Origin: Limnanthes douglasii subsp. nivea
Lineage: Eukaryota; Streptophyta; Magnoliopsida; Brassicales; Limnanthaceae
Assembly (NCBI GenBank): GCA_036936605.1
Contig: JAUPFV010000002.1
Span: 322,540,893-322,604,892 of the forward strand
Direction of reading: 5' to 3'
DNA: 64,000 nucleotides
Under the pieces are notes generated by a model. It saw only the letters and a program-made list of their open reading frames with translations. It made no database searches and had not been told where the DNA came from. The position numbers were made by a program, and so were the translations under genes. This document shows, piece after piece, positions 10,881 to 24,379 of the stretch; position 1 is the stretch's first letter; each line of letters opens with the position of its first letter.

Positions 10881-11642
10881 TTATTGTTGCAGGTACCCCT
10901 CAGTCTGGAGTGGAGCATGGTCATCTCTGCTCAGATGCACTCAGAGTCTCCACCCAGCTACCTAGTCATGACTGCATGTTATTTGCTTTTGTATTCGACT
11001 AATCTAGTATTGCAAACCCCTTCTTCTATGGCTATTGATTTTGATTTCAATTTGTATCTCCTCGGGATATGCCCCAACCATTTCTGTATGAACAATTTAT
11101 TTAATTTAAAATCCTTTAAAAAAAAGAATAGGAGAAAAGAGCTTTGAATGATCTGATTCGTCCTTCATCGCATCAACAGAGACGCATAGCGGCGTTTTAT
11201 TCCGGTTCATGTCAAAAACAGACAACAATGATTTTATTTCAAATTTAGGTTGGTTTAAAATTGTTTTCCTTACGATTTTTTATTGCAAATGTTTATGACA
11301 AAATGATGTCGTTGAAAAATTTCGCACATAAAATAGATATCGATAATCGGATCATTTACAGTAGTAAAATTATTCAGCATATTTGTGTACATATAAATTG
11401 ATAATCCTAAATTCATAATTGAAATTACCACTGGACATAGACATACAATTTTGTATAAATTAGTATGTTATAGATGTTTGAAGTTTGATTTGGGAAACTT
11501 GGACAATTAAAATTCCATCTACCAAGAGACATAAAGAAATGAACTAGCATATTTCAAATCATCCATACCATTTTTTATTTTAGTTTAATATATTAAAAAG
11601 ATTTACTATTTTATTTTTCATATTAAATAGAATTAATATTCC
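10881..11642. other. LINE 3' tail and unassigned DNA
   Basis: The first 250 bases are less AT-rich and probably LINE 3' untranslated sequence, ending in an A-rich stretch near 11127. From there to 11642 nothing recognisable was found. Confidence 0.4.
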
Positions 11643-14320
11643 ACAAGAATTATCACCAAAAGAAGGCTACATCGCTACAAAGTAATGTTGCATCATTAGG
11701 AGATACTGATACCACGTGCTACCCACTGTGCTAGACCCCATATTTTTTAGTCATTTAGGCTGTATTTTGTTTCTAATTACGATGTCATATTACATTCATG
11801 TCTAGCCCATGTATGTTCTTATCTCCTACTTCAGGTATTCTTTCATCCTTGTAGATTTTGGATTCTCGTATGGCTCGTCATATGTTAACTTAAATGTTAT
11901 ACTTTCTTTAATTCTCATATATTACTGGTGTATTTTTATATATGTCAGTGTTACATGAATATCGGTAGAGAGTGTTGGTTCTATTGCTACCTCTCAAATA
12001 TCAATCACTGATATTTTCTACATTCTCAACCTTATTTTAAATCTGATTTTGGGCACTCAATTTTTCTAACTTTGGCAATTGTGTATTTTTTCTTTTGCTT
12101 TATTTGAATTTCCGTCCTGAACATCGCTAGTAAACATTCATCAAACCAAATATGCTAGATCATCTTAAATTAATTTTATCAAAAACAAATGCTGAACGTA
12201 ATATTTTCGAAACAAAGTTCACCTTTATTATTAGATCATTTATAGTCGTACTTTTTAAATCTTCATGTTAAGTAATGCCAACTACATATGTATCAACAGT
12301 ATTAATTTTGATCCATCCTTAACTTTTATCTTTTACAAAAACAACTTTGATTTTATATTCACATATTTATTTTAAAGATATAGTTTTTAAATAAAAAATT
12401 GATTTTATTTCTATGTATTATTTAAAATATATATTAAATATTAGTTTTTATTTTTTTATTTTCTTGAGTATATTCTAAAAATACTTTTTAGATAATAAAT
12501 TTAATTTTATTTCATGCATTTTTTTTTAAAAAATTGATTTTATTTCTAATAGTTTTTCATGTATCTTTTAAAATATCTTTCAAATACTGGAATTGATTTT
12601 GTTATATGATTATATCATATTTTTAAAATATATTTTGAAATAATATGTTATAATTTATTTTTATTCTTATAATAATTTTTTTATATTGGGTAACAAACTA
12701 TTAAAATGGGAATAACATTTTTAAAAAAATTAAAAGAAAAAGAGAAATGGAAGAGGAAAAAAAATATTATTTCATGGTTTTGTTAACTGACTCTAAGAAT
12801 TTAATAAATACACTAAAAATATTAAATTGTTTTAATTAAGTTGTACCTTAACTCATTTGGTGGAGTAAATTTTGGAACTGTATACTCGAATCTATAATGA
12901 AAACTGATCAAGAAACCTAACATTCAAATCAACTCAAAAAAATAAAACAAACACGAACTCGTGAAAACCTAATACTCGAATCAACTCTATTACATGGATT
13001 ACTTTTTCGTGGAGAGACCGAATACTGGAATTGCCTTTATGTGAGACTTGGAAATAAAAAGAGTGGTTGTGAGATTTGGATAGGTAATGTCTCTTTTGTT
13101 GGTTGTGAAAGATTTAGATTGAGTGTTTTGATGGTTATAATGCGGGCTTATGGTGGAGTCGTTTTTTTTGGAATGCCATATTTTGTAGTTGTGACATTTG
13201 GGTTTTTGGGGTAATAATTAATTTTGTTGGATAATATTTAGAGATTTATCTTCATTTGACCGATTAGTTTGGCAAGTTAATATTTGTCAGATATAATTGG
13301 TAGTAAATTAGTAACTATTTATTTTCTAATTAACTAAAGTAATAATAATAATAAATCAATATTTACAACTTCCAGTTAGTTGCAATTAAGTGGTATTTTT
13401 GTCATCTAAGTGTTATATTATTGCTAATATGTTGTAGAATAACTTTATTTCGTTGCAACTTCATAGTAATTTTATTCTTACATTTGACTTAATAGGTAAA
13501 AAACAGTATTGTTTGAAATTTGTTATAAATTGATCGCTAATGGCAATCAACTTTTGCAACAAAGTTATTGTTTGGTTGTAAAAAACTATTTTTCCAATAG
13601 TTTGTGAACATAAAAAGAAATTAGATTATTAGTTACCACATGAGGAAGTATAATCTACTAAATTTATGACCACGATTTTATGTGAAACAACATCATAAAC
13701 CGTTACAGATTATAATTGAAATTATTAATGTCGCCATAACTCAATTGTATCTCTACGTATTATATATATATATACACACACGGTATAATTCACTAAGCCA
13801 ACTTAGTGATTCAACTTAATCGTTTGACTATTGTTTCATAAGAAAAAATGTGAATCTTGTGAACGAATTCAATTACATGGAGGGTACAATATATTTAATT
13901 TGTGCATTTAAAGCTTCCACTGAAGATGAACAAACAAAATCATATATTTTATCTCTAAAAACTCATTTGAATAGTTTTTCGGATGTAGCTTTTCTAAAAA
14001 CGTAATCACTATAGTTATAATGTCTTTAATGAACATCCATAAACGTCAAATAAAATAGATGTTTAGTTGGACAATAAGCATATTCTTCAAACTTATTAAC
14101 AATTTTATCTTCAATACCTTTAGAAACTTTCTTAATAAATTATTTTAAATTAAGAATTGGATAACAAAGACAATATGAATGACATACATCGAGAAAGCTA
14201 GACTGAATTGATAATACTCGAAATATAAAAATTAACTTTATATCTAACAAGTTTGGATTTAGAAATATCAAAACATATAGCCAATTACTTGAATATTTTG
14301 AAAAAGAAATCGGAAACAAT
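11643..14320 (+). repeat. Mosaic repeat modules E+F, copy 2
   Basis: Starts sharply at 'cacaagaattatcaccaaaa' and matches 27391-30076 along its length; the sequences to the left of the two copies are unrelated. F (from about 12780) also occurs at 33250-34865, 42290-43440 and partly 44725-44960. Recognition words include 'gtggagtaaattttggaact' and 'caacttccagttagttgc'. No coding domain recognised. Confidence 0.7.
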
Positions 14321-17276
14321 GGTATAAATTAAATCAAAAATATAAACAAGTATAAACATTGATGGATTAATTATATCCAAATTTAAATAAAGTTATTTTT
14401 AACATTTACATATCAATACTTACCGTGACTAATATTTTTATAAATTCGGCTATCATTACCGTAATTAAGCATTTATTCCATTTGGAGGAGAAGCATATAA
14501 AATTCCAAACACACACATCATGGATTTTCTTAAATTTTATGGCATATTTAAATTTAATGGATTTGCGAACATAAAATCAAACAACTATTTTGTATATTAT
14601 GTCTTTGAGATAAATCTAATGGTTAGTTGATGTTACTGCAACCCAAAGTAAAAAACAATCGATAAATTAGTTTAATTTTTTACAATGTTTTCCATCAATA
14701 ATTAGATTATAAAAATACATCCTCAATTATGTCTAATATGAAAATAAATCACTTTACGAGATACGATAAACTTTCTATAAGTTGTTATGAAGTTGTCTTT
14801 CTTATGAACTACAAATTTGGATGCAAATTAAACTTTTTATAATGGTTTAATACCTAATTACCTATTTATAGTAAATGAAGCTATCAAAGGTTTGATTAAA
14901 AATAAGATACTTGAAGATGTCTATAAACTTATTGAAGTCATGTCAAACAACAATTACTCATCAAAATGAATTTTTAAAACACCAAGACAAAGAGAGGAAA
15001 AAAAGTTAGGAAGATGCACTAGATAAATTCATAGAGACTACAAAAAGATGGTTTGAGAAATCCAAGATTTATATAAAGAAGTTCCAATATTTTACTCAAA
15101 TTCATACAATAATCTAATATCTTGAATTCTAATTTGACTAGAGCAGCAGTATGTTGTTGCCGAGATCTCATGAAGATTATTTTAATAAATTAAAAACACT
15201 TCAACGATTGGGGATCATATCACTTTTACAAGTGTTATCGACTCAAGTGATAAAAAGATGCAAGATAATATTGAAGATGAAGAAAATATAAATAACATAA
15301 TACCTAAATGTAAGGAAGATATTAAATATCATGATTTTGGCACACATAAAAACTTATTTTAAATGATTTTTCTCTTCAACCATTTGCTTAAAGACATATT
15401 CAACCATGACAATGGCGAACGCATGGGAAATCGGTTGTTTCAGATTTGTAATGATTTTCATTGAAGTATGGATGCATTACTATTTTAGACAATTATCAAT
15501 TGTTTTGACAGTGTGACTTTCAGTTAAGATGATGGTAAGATCACCCAATCATCACTTAAAGAAAGCATTGATAAATAATATTCGCCATACTATTTAAAAC
15601 AATGGGCATTGTTCATAACTATCAAAAATTAATTTGCCACATCGATACTGTTCAGTGTTGCGGCGGTCGTAAAAAAATTATTTTTTATGTTATTTATTAT
15701 TTTCGTAATTTTTTTATTTCACTTTATTTATCATTTTATTGTCTTTTTATCTTATAAATATTCTTACATAATGTTTGCATATAGTGTTTTGATTATCATG
15801 TAATATTATTTTTTGAGTATTTTTTTAAAACATTATAGATAATGTTTGGTTTTAAGTGCGGGGGTAAGAGAATCTTTGTTTAAGAAATATTATATTAATT
15901 TCATGATCATGAATAATATAAAATTATATATTATAGAATCTTAAAATCTAATTTAGATCTCGCGAATTGTTATTTACTTAGAAAACTAATAACTACATTT
16001 TAGATTTGTATTTGATTATTTAGAAATCATATTTTTTTATGAATAAAATTTTCAAAAAATAAATATGATTAGAGCATTAACAACGGAAGCGTTAAATCAT
16101 ACGTTAAACACTAAACAATCTACTCGAATGAATATGTTAAGATTAAAGTTAGTTAACGTGAAAGTAATTTTTGCTAACTCACTTGTTAAATTCTCGTAGT
16201 GAGTGAGCATATATATCCTTCGTATTGTGGTGGTTGTTTTTCCTTCTTTTCCTTTTTTGTTTTCTCTATTTGTTATTTTATTTATTAATTAATATCTTTT
16301 AACATATCATTAGAGTGAAATCAGATTAGTTAGCTAAAAAATAGGTAAACCATATTTGTTTTCTTACGTGTCACTAATTAACGTTTAATTTTAATACGTA
16401 CGACTGTACAAGCTCTTATGTTGTGAATATAAATTTACATCATAATTAATATCTTGAAATAATAGATTTTTCTTAGATAGTAGTTGTCATATAATAAAAA
16501 TAAACAATGGATGTTTTCATAATACTTTATTGAGTAACTAGGCCTCGTGTCTAATCAACATAGAAATTTGCGTGAAAATGTAATAAACCCATACGTATTT
16601 AGTTTTGTAGCTTATTTAATTTCAGTTATTAAATATTTATGGGTATTTTAACACCTAATCCTCTTAACTTACTGGAATAGAAGACATATATTCAATATTT
16701 TCTAAATGAATTAGTTAGAAAATTTAAGAAAATTAAACATTGTATAAATGAGCCGAATTTATTTTAAAAATCATTATGTTTATTCTTAGTTTAAATACTA
16801 TTTGGGGTGCTTCATCCTCTAATTATCCATTGGATGTGGCTGTGGAGTCATCGAATATCACACGAATATATAACAATGATTGGGGAAAATTAAGATCACA
16901 TTGTTTATTAAAAAACAAAAGTATTGGAAGAAAATAATCTCATGTTTGTTTAAATAAATTAAATATTGATTATATATTAATAATTTATTATTTAAAAATA
17001 ACTTATATTATTTGGAATTTGCTCTTGGTTATACTCTAAAAATGTCTCATAGTAGTTGAGATATTTAATTCACTTATATATTGTATATTATTTCAATCTA
17101 AGAGATGTGGGACAGCTGATCAAGTGAATGGTCAAGTTTATTCTTTAACACTCTTCATTAAACTTGATTCGATATAATGGTCATAATATTTGCCATAGTG
17201 AGATGTAATGGACATGATATTTTCCATAGTGCCATCGCGGATATGGCACCTTGTTAGACACATCGTTTAGAAATTC
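14321..17276 (+). repeat. Mosaic repeat modules A+B+C, copy 2
   Basis: Same order as in the other copies. The Athila-like gag trace is at about 14832-14965 (TFYNGLIPNY, IKGLIKNKILEDVYKLIE). The 'taagtgcgggggtaag' phrase is near 15855. B begins at about 15900 and C at about 16220. Several indels distinguish it from copies 3 and 4, which are closer to each other. Confidence 0.65.
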
Positions 17277-18602
17277 ATTGTGATACCGTGACAGAAAAGT
17301 GATAATAATTGATGTGTTTATTTCAATAAGAATACTGCTTATATATATATATACGGATTATAGAAAGATCTAATTATGACTATAATCAATACATCCAATC
17401 CTAATTATGACTATAATCAACACATCCAATGATAAGTATGATTATAAATAGTAGAGTCAATTTTATTACATTCATGCCTAAATTAGTGTAACCATTCATC
17501 TGTATTTATTCTTGGATTACATTACAATAAAATTGTTGAAAGATTACCTATTATTCTCATATATGTTGATGATATACTATTGACTGGAAATGACTTACAT
17601 AAAATCAAATTGATGAAGAATTACCTACAATAACATTTTCACATTAAAGATCTCGACGAGTTAAAATATTTTCTAGGTATTGAATTTTCTCGATCTAAGA
17701 TATGAATATTTATGTATCAAAGATAATATGCATTAAATATTTTACAAGACACAGGATTGTCAGGAGTAAACTCGACAAAAACCTAATACAGCATAATTTG
17801 AAATTAATTGATACAGACGGTAAACTACTTCATGACTCGACTAGATATCAAAGACTGGTTGGCAAGGTAAATATATTTGACAGCGACCATGACTTATATT
17901 ATGTACTCAGTGCGTACATTAAGCAAATTTATGGGAGCACCTAGGAAGCCACACTGGGAAGCAGTGTTAAGAGTCCTCTGTTACATCAAGAAATCACATG
18001 GTCTAGGTCTTTTTTCATCAAAAAATAATATGACACTTAGTGAGTTTTATATACAGACTGGAGTGCATGTCGTATGTCAAACGGGTATGTTTCTGGTTAC
18101 TGTGTTTTTCTTGGCTCATCACTCATATCATGGAAATCAAAGAAACAGGCTAATGTTTCACGATCATTTGTGGAATCAGATTATAGAGCAATGTAAAATA
18201 CTATGTTGGAATTAACCTAGTAAAGATACATGTAAAGATTTGAAGGCCGACTTGGATAAACCGGCATCATTGTTTTGTGATAATAAAATGGATTTATATA
18301 TTACGCCCAATCCAGTTTTTCATTAGTGTACTAAGTACATAGGCATTGATTGTCATATAATTCGAGAAAAACTTCAAGCTGAAATAATTCATCCATGCTA
18401 TATTTTAATATAAAGATGTACTTAGCAGATATATTTTTACTAAAGCACTTAAGAAAGGTGAATTTAATTTTTTATGTAGCAAGTTGGGACTCCTTGATTT
18501 ACACTCTCCAACTTGAGAGAGGTTGCTAAAGTATCTTTGTATTTATTGTAAAGTAACCGTAGAATAAAAGTAGTATGTGTAGTATTTTTATTAAAATAAA
18601 CA
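17277..18602 (+). mobile_element. Rearranged Ty1/copia fragment (module D), copy 2
   Basis: An inverted LTR (about 17280-17520, minus orientation) is followed by plus-strand RT with YVDDILLTGND near 17563 and DLDELKYFLGIEFSRSK near 17655, then RNase H parts (PHWEAVLRVLCYIKKSHGLG near 17950) and the C-terminal REKLQAEII near 18365. It is the best preserved of the three D copies but still broken by stops and frameshifts (for example TGA at 17701-17703). The right LTR is shortened by an internal deletion at about 18570. Confidence 0.8.
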
Positions 18603-19652
18603 CATCACTTTTTATCATTTTTTTGAATGACTTCTTTAAAATATCCATCAAATAACTTGTGATGGGAGGATTTCATTAGATTCCATTAATATTCTTAAAT
18701 TTAAAAGTTGTGGTCTTACTACATTCATTTTTTTTAAGTTTAGAACTTATGGTCTTATTATATTTATTTTGTGTGATAGTTTAATTAACTTTTGTTCGAG
18801 ACCGGAAAAATAACAATTGTGGAGTATCTTTATTAATGTATATTTATCATTGATTTTTATATTTTTTATATTAATTTAATAATTAGTTTCGCTGATAAAT
18901 GAATAAATACTCTAACAAGTGGTTATTTTGAATTTATAATCTATTTCATGGTTAATTAAAAGAAATTAACCAAAAAAACAAAAATGAGTCTAAATAGAAG
19001 TAAAAGGTTCAATAAAAAAGACAAAAGAATAAGACTTATTAAATAAATACATACGTGTATTATAACATGGATATGGACAATATGTATTATTTATTAATAC
19101 CAATCAATTTATCTATAAATAATGGGCAAAGTACAAAAACAGAATTGATGCGTGGCTTTTTCTTTCACAAAAACATTAGAGGAGAAGGAAAAAAAATACA
19201 TTAAATTTTAATCGATAAATTTTATTTATATTTTAGTAGATATATTTCGTTTCCAAAAAATAAATCTCATTTCGTATGCTCAAACGAAAGCATAAAATAT
19301 ACAACAAATTCCAATAGACCAAAATATAAGACTCCATCAAGAAAAACAAAGATTTTTTAAAGTTTAACACAAGTCTAAGACGATAAAACCCCATTTTTAG
19401 ACAATAAATGGCTTCATCAAGAACATTGAAAGCTTATAAAGTCTTTGATAATAAAAAATATTTGAGGATTCGGTATCATTCATTAAAAACGAAATTGCTC
19501 CTTCACGAACATTAAGGTTTCATAAATTTTATAATAATGAGAGGAAGAATTCTATAAAAAATAAAGTGTTCCATTAGAGACATTGAAGTGCTCTATCATA
19601 GACATCAAAATGTAATCCTTTGATAGAAAAGCAAGCTTAAACTGTTTCAAAA
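18603..19652 (+). repeat. Post-D spacer and start of module G, copy 2
   Basis: 18603-19254 matches 39410-40036, and 19255-19652 matches module G at 5069 and 40037. The ORF start at 19408 (MASSRTLKAYKVFDNK) is frameshifted after about 30 codons. The copy ends at 'gatagaaaagcaagctt', after which no known module follows. Confidence 0.6.
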
Positions 19653-20770
19653 TTTTAGTTAGTTTATGATTTTAAATTTTAACCGTTTTGGACATAAAAC
19701 TGTTTTACAGTTGGAGTATTTTGGTTGAATAAATAAGCATGGTTCTGTAACTGAAAAAAACAACAAAAAGATTCATTCTCGTTGTTCAAATGTATACGCT
19801 CTGATTTTATCCGGTTGAAAATTTTGGAGAACCACCAAAATAATTTCAATCTGAAATTGTTAAAACAAGACTTCAGAGTTTATCCAAAAATCTCTAAACA
19901 AAATTCCCAACAAAATATTGAAATTATATGCTCTTGTTTTATGAAGATGTTCTTGTTTTATGCAAAGATGTGGATGAAGATTCGAATGAAGAATTTTTTT
20001 GTCATTTTTAAGAGAATTCATAATTAAGTATCAAAACATTGGATATATGGTATCATCTTCCTGTAAGTTTTTCTCCCTGACTTTTACTAATGGATGAAAA
20101 TGGTGATAATTTCTGAATTCTTTTTAAATTCTGTAAATGATACACGCACTGAAAATACTTGAACTGATTGGATATACGAAGAAAGCGTATTTTGGTTTTT
20201 TGTATATATACTTGTCATGTGGCTTTGATAAGTTGTTATTGCGGTAATGAAGTTTCATTGGGTAATAAAGTCTCAACATATAATCTTGCTTAACGAATTA
20301 AGACAAATGAAGTTTAATTTTAAAAGACATATAATCTATTTACAGTAAGAAAAACTGTTAGAGAATAACTGCTTCATGCAGTTGTAGTTCTTGTTTACAT
20401 GCACTGGATAATAGAATACTAGATGCATAAAATTTGCACGACATTGCTTTTAAGTAAGTAATAAAGTACTAATCTAAGGATTTATTTAGATTTTATGCTT
20501 TTATGCTTTTGAGTAATAATAAAAGTATGCTAGTGACTGCCTTTTATGCAAGTTAGTGTTTTTATAATTTAATAAACACGTTGTTTCATGAGAATGACTA
20601 TTCAGCAGTTTGATGTTGTTAAACCATAATAAATATTCAGTGTAAGATTTTTACACATGTGGAGGCAGTGACAAATATTAATAGTTGTAACTTGAAAGAT
20701 TTGAAAGAAATTAAAACTTGCATGGTAAGATTGCCTATGGCATGCCTAAATATATCCTAGAACTTTTGAT

Positions 20771-20772
<2 letters not shown>
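19653..20772. other. Unassigned AT-rich stretch
   Basis: No sustained coding frame with a recognisable domain and no match to other modules. The longest ORF (19782-20027, 81 codons) has biased Lys/Phe/Asn composition of the kind chance AT-rich frames give. Confidence 0.5.

Positions 20773-20811
<39 letters not shown>
20773..20811. repeat. (TA)n microsatellite
   Basis: About 18 uninterrupted TA dinucleotides. It separates the unassigned stretch from the end of the gypsy remnant. Confidence 0.95.
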
Positions 20812-20815
<4 letters not shown>

Positions 20816-20820
20816 GGATG

Positions 20821-21118
20821 TACTAGGCATACGGTTTTGTCGATCCTATGTTTGTAATTGTATGTAATTTTTACCGTAAATAAGAATAAGTTAAAGGTAA
20901 TTTCTTATGGAATTAATAATTGCTGGTTGAAATGGTCCTACCAAGTCCATTCCAATGTCGAATTACTAGGCATATGGTTTTGTCGATCCTATGTTTGTAA
21001 TTGCATGTAATTTTTACCGTAAATAAGAATTAAGTTAAAGGCAATTTCTTATGAAATTAAAAATAATCATTCGACCTTCTCTAGAGGCTATATGCAATAG
21101 TCCTACCAAGTCCATTCC
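20821..21118. repeat. Tandem duplication of a 143-base unit
   Basis: 'tactaggcat' at 20821 recurs at 20964, and both units run through 'ggttttgtcgatcctatg' and 'taatttttaccgtaaata' to 'cctaccaagtccattcc'. The last phrase, read on the minus strand, is the GMDLVG motif of gypsy integrase, so a piece of integrase DNA was duplicated. The units differ at several positions. Confidence 0.85.
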
Positions 21119-22795
21119 TTATCTATAAAAAGGAGTAGCTTCAGAAATAATCGTAGGAAGAACTACTGGTTTGTGAATATAATTTGCAAACCGTCAACAA
21201 ATATCACAACCTCGAACTAAAACTTTAGCATCATTCATAATTGAAGTCCAATAATATCATGCAACTAAAACCCTACGCTTCAAAGACTTAAACCCACAAC
21301 GACCTTCATGCAACTCATATAAAATTTCCTGAGACTTTTGCTTACCCAAACAAGACAACAATTGGCTACTTAATGATTTTTTTTTTGTATTAGACTCCTT
21401 CTAACATAACATAACCATGGACCTTGTACCTTAACTTTTTAGCCATTTGTGTATCTTGAGGTAACATACCTCTTAGTAAAAACATTAAGGATATCAGACC
21501 TCCTCTCACTTCAAATTATGTCTGGAGTAACAAATATTTCCTCAACATATTTATATTGTTTTGACCATGTTAAAATTGAAGGACTTACTTGTAGCTATAT
21601 CCATTGATATTCATCAGTATAAGAAATTGTTGCCAAAGAATCAACAACTATATTATATCCTCGGTTAATGTGCTTGACTATGACTTTGTCAAACAAAAGA
21701 GTCAAATTTCGAAGCTTGCATAGATACAAAATTATATTATATCTCTTAGCCTCGGATACACATGCCATATGATTTGCCACTAGCTGTAAATTTGTTTCCA
21801 AATAAACTGTTGTCTCTCCATAAATATTTGCAAGCCTTAAACTAGCTAACGTAGCCTCATATTCAGCCTTATTATTAGACGCATGAAAGTTAAATTGAAA
21901 ATTTTGGTACATTGCCTCCCCGAAAGGAGAAACTAATTGAACCCCACACTATATCCGAATATCCTAGAACCACCATCATTTCGAACCACCCACGTCGAAG
22001 TTTCTGGGATGACCTCTTTATCTGTCTTCTCATCTGATCGACTCGAGCTTTAATAACCATTCAAGGAGTAAAAGTGATATCAAAATCTCCCAATAATACT
22101 GAGGATTTGGTCATCCTACTAGAAATATCTGGTCATTGTAATACATTCTTTAGTGGGAAAGAAGTTTGAACCAAGATAGTGTGAGGTTAAAAATAAGGGC
22201 GCATCTTTCTAGAAGTTACTACTAAAGCCAAAAACAAATTTATAAGCTTCAGATATATTTTCTCTGATGCCAACAAACTTTTACTAATATAATAGACTGG
22301 TTTTGAAACTGTATTGTCTTCACTTATCAAAACGATGCTCACTACAAAATCAAAAACTACTTGGACAACTCCTCTCTAGTTTGAGGCTTAGACAAGATTT
22401 CTGGTGATAAAAAATGGTCTTTAATCTTTTAAAAAACTGCTTCACAATCTAATGGCCATATAAACTCTTTGGGTTTTCATTAAACTTGGAAAGAAAGAAA
22501 ACACTTGTCGGAAAATCTTGAAATAAATCGATCAAGAGCAGCTAACCTTATTGTCAATATTTGCACATCCTTTATAGTTCGATGTGATGTTATTGAAACC
22601 AGGTCCTTTAACTACTCATGATCTGCCTTTATTCTTTTTTCACTAATGATATATCTTAGAAAGTTTCCTGATCGTATGCTAAAGGTACATTTTTGAGGAT
22701 TTAAATTCAATCAAATAACCTTTAACTTTACGAAATTTTCCTCTAAATCTTTCAAATTTTCACAATCTATTAGGATTTTAACTAGCATAACATCG
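20821..22795 (-). pseudogene. Ty3/gypsy (Tat-lineage) remnant: RT C-terminal half, RNase H, integrase start
   Basis: Read on the minus strand from 22795: YIDVMLVK (an altered YIDD catalytic box) at about 22795-22770, the KCTF piece of the RT thumb, KPKEFIWPLDCEAVF near 22460 (RT-RNase H connection), and at 21912-21595 a 105-codon open piece with FHASNNKAEYEATLASLRLA and DSLATISY. The latter is the second, archaeal-type RNase H that marks the Tat lineage. Integrase begins near 21340 (ILYELHEGRCGFKSL, YYWTSIMNDAK) and reaches GMDLVG at 21118. Multiple stops and frameshifts. The N-terminal half of RT is missing; a matching half lies in opposite orientation at 24380-27390. Confidence 0.85.
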
Positions 22796-22799
22796 ATAT

Positions 22800-23900
22800 A
22801 GCACCGGATAAATTCATTGAGAATACTGAAAGATGGCTTGAGAAATCCAAGGTTTATCTCATAAAGTTTTCTTATTGTACTAAAATTTATAATACATCAA
22901 TCCAATATCATGAAGTTCAAGTTGACTAGAGCTATAATATGTTGTTGCAGATATTTCACGAAGTTTTTCTTAATGAATTTAAAAAACTTCATCGACTAGA
23001 GAAATCATATCACTTTTATAACTATTATCAAACAAAAAATCTCAACTGATAAGAAGGCTGAAGATAATTTTGAAGATGGAGAAAATATAGATATCATAAT
23101 ACCTAAACTCCGACTAAGCTATTAAATAGTGATTTTAGAACAGGAATCAAACTGATTTTTAAATTATTTTCCCTTCGACCATCCACTTATTAACAAGTTA
23201 TTTAGATTAAAATAGTTTGAAGAGATAAAATAACGAGAACAAGTAAAGTTGTTTGCTCGAGAATCGCAATAATTTTCAGGAAAATATTCATGATTATTTT
23301 AAAAATAATTATCAACTGTTTTGACAAGATAATTAAATTTGGTTGAGCATGTTTATTTTTATTAAGTGATGATTTATAGACAATTGAATCAATATTATGT
23401 AATTTTTATTTTTTTATTATTCTATTTAAGAAGAAAAATTGACGAGTAATACTCATCGGGGTAAAATTGTACACAACAGGAGACAATTAATTTAATTTGT
23501 GACTTTGATATTGTTTGTTTTATGCGACTCTAAAATTATTACTTTTTTCTATTTATTCTTGTGAACTTTTTTATTTTAGTTCGTATATATATTTTTTATC
23601 ATATAACTACTCTTACATAATTTTGGATTTTTTGTTGTTGTTTGTTTTCTCTTTCGTTTTAATTTTTGTAACTAGATAATTTATTTTTACTCTGAAGTAC
23701 TTGGTCCGACAAAACAAAACACCTACATCGTATTATTGTGAACACTATGCACACCATTAGGTTTTAAACGTGGAGGTAACATAATTGTAGTTTAATTAAC
23801 ATTATAACGATTGTATGATTTCGAATATTGCAAAAGTATAATAATATAATCTTAGAAATCTAACGTAGTTCTGGTGGCTTCTTAGTAAGTTCGAAAACTG
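22800..23900 (+). repeat. Divergent copy of module A
   Basis: Begins 'gataaattcattgagaatactgaaa' and follows 3860-4760 with many differences (for example 'gttttaaacgtggaggtaac' near 23765 for 'gttttaagtatgggggtaag'). It is clearly older than the other A copies. It starts exactly where the minus-strand RT fragment ends. Confidence 0.55.
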
Positions 23901-24379
23901 AGAATTGTATTTTTTATATTTTTATTTTAGGATTAAAAATATGAAAAACAAAGTTTAGATACATTATGTTGTGAATATAATCTTTTACATTAAATATATA
24001 ATGATTATACTAATTATATATATAATCTGGTTAACATTTAGTAATCATATACCCAATCATTATTTGATTTAATTACATATTTTGTGTTTAATTTCTCAAT
24101 TTATTTTCTTCAAAAAATTAAAATATGATATTAGAATTAAACAAATCAACATAAAGATAGTATTTAAATAAATAAATAAAAATTAAAAGAATTAAAGTTA
24201 TTGATTAAGGTTGGAGACGTAGGTCTTTAAATATTTACCGTTGTTGAAGATATTTGTACCCTTATAAATTATCTCATCAATTTTCAGAATCACTCTTGAA
24301 TTATTACAACATTATGGAACGAAAAACATTAAGCTTATATATTTGTTTAGGTTAGATAATATATGTTATCTAAGTAAAT
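23901..24379. other. Unassigned, possibly LTR sequence
   Basis: AT-rich. Its position just upstream of a primer-site-like word suggests it may include the LTR of the following gypsy fragment, but no second copy exists in the window to define its ends. Confidence 0.3.
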
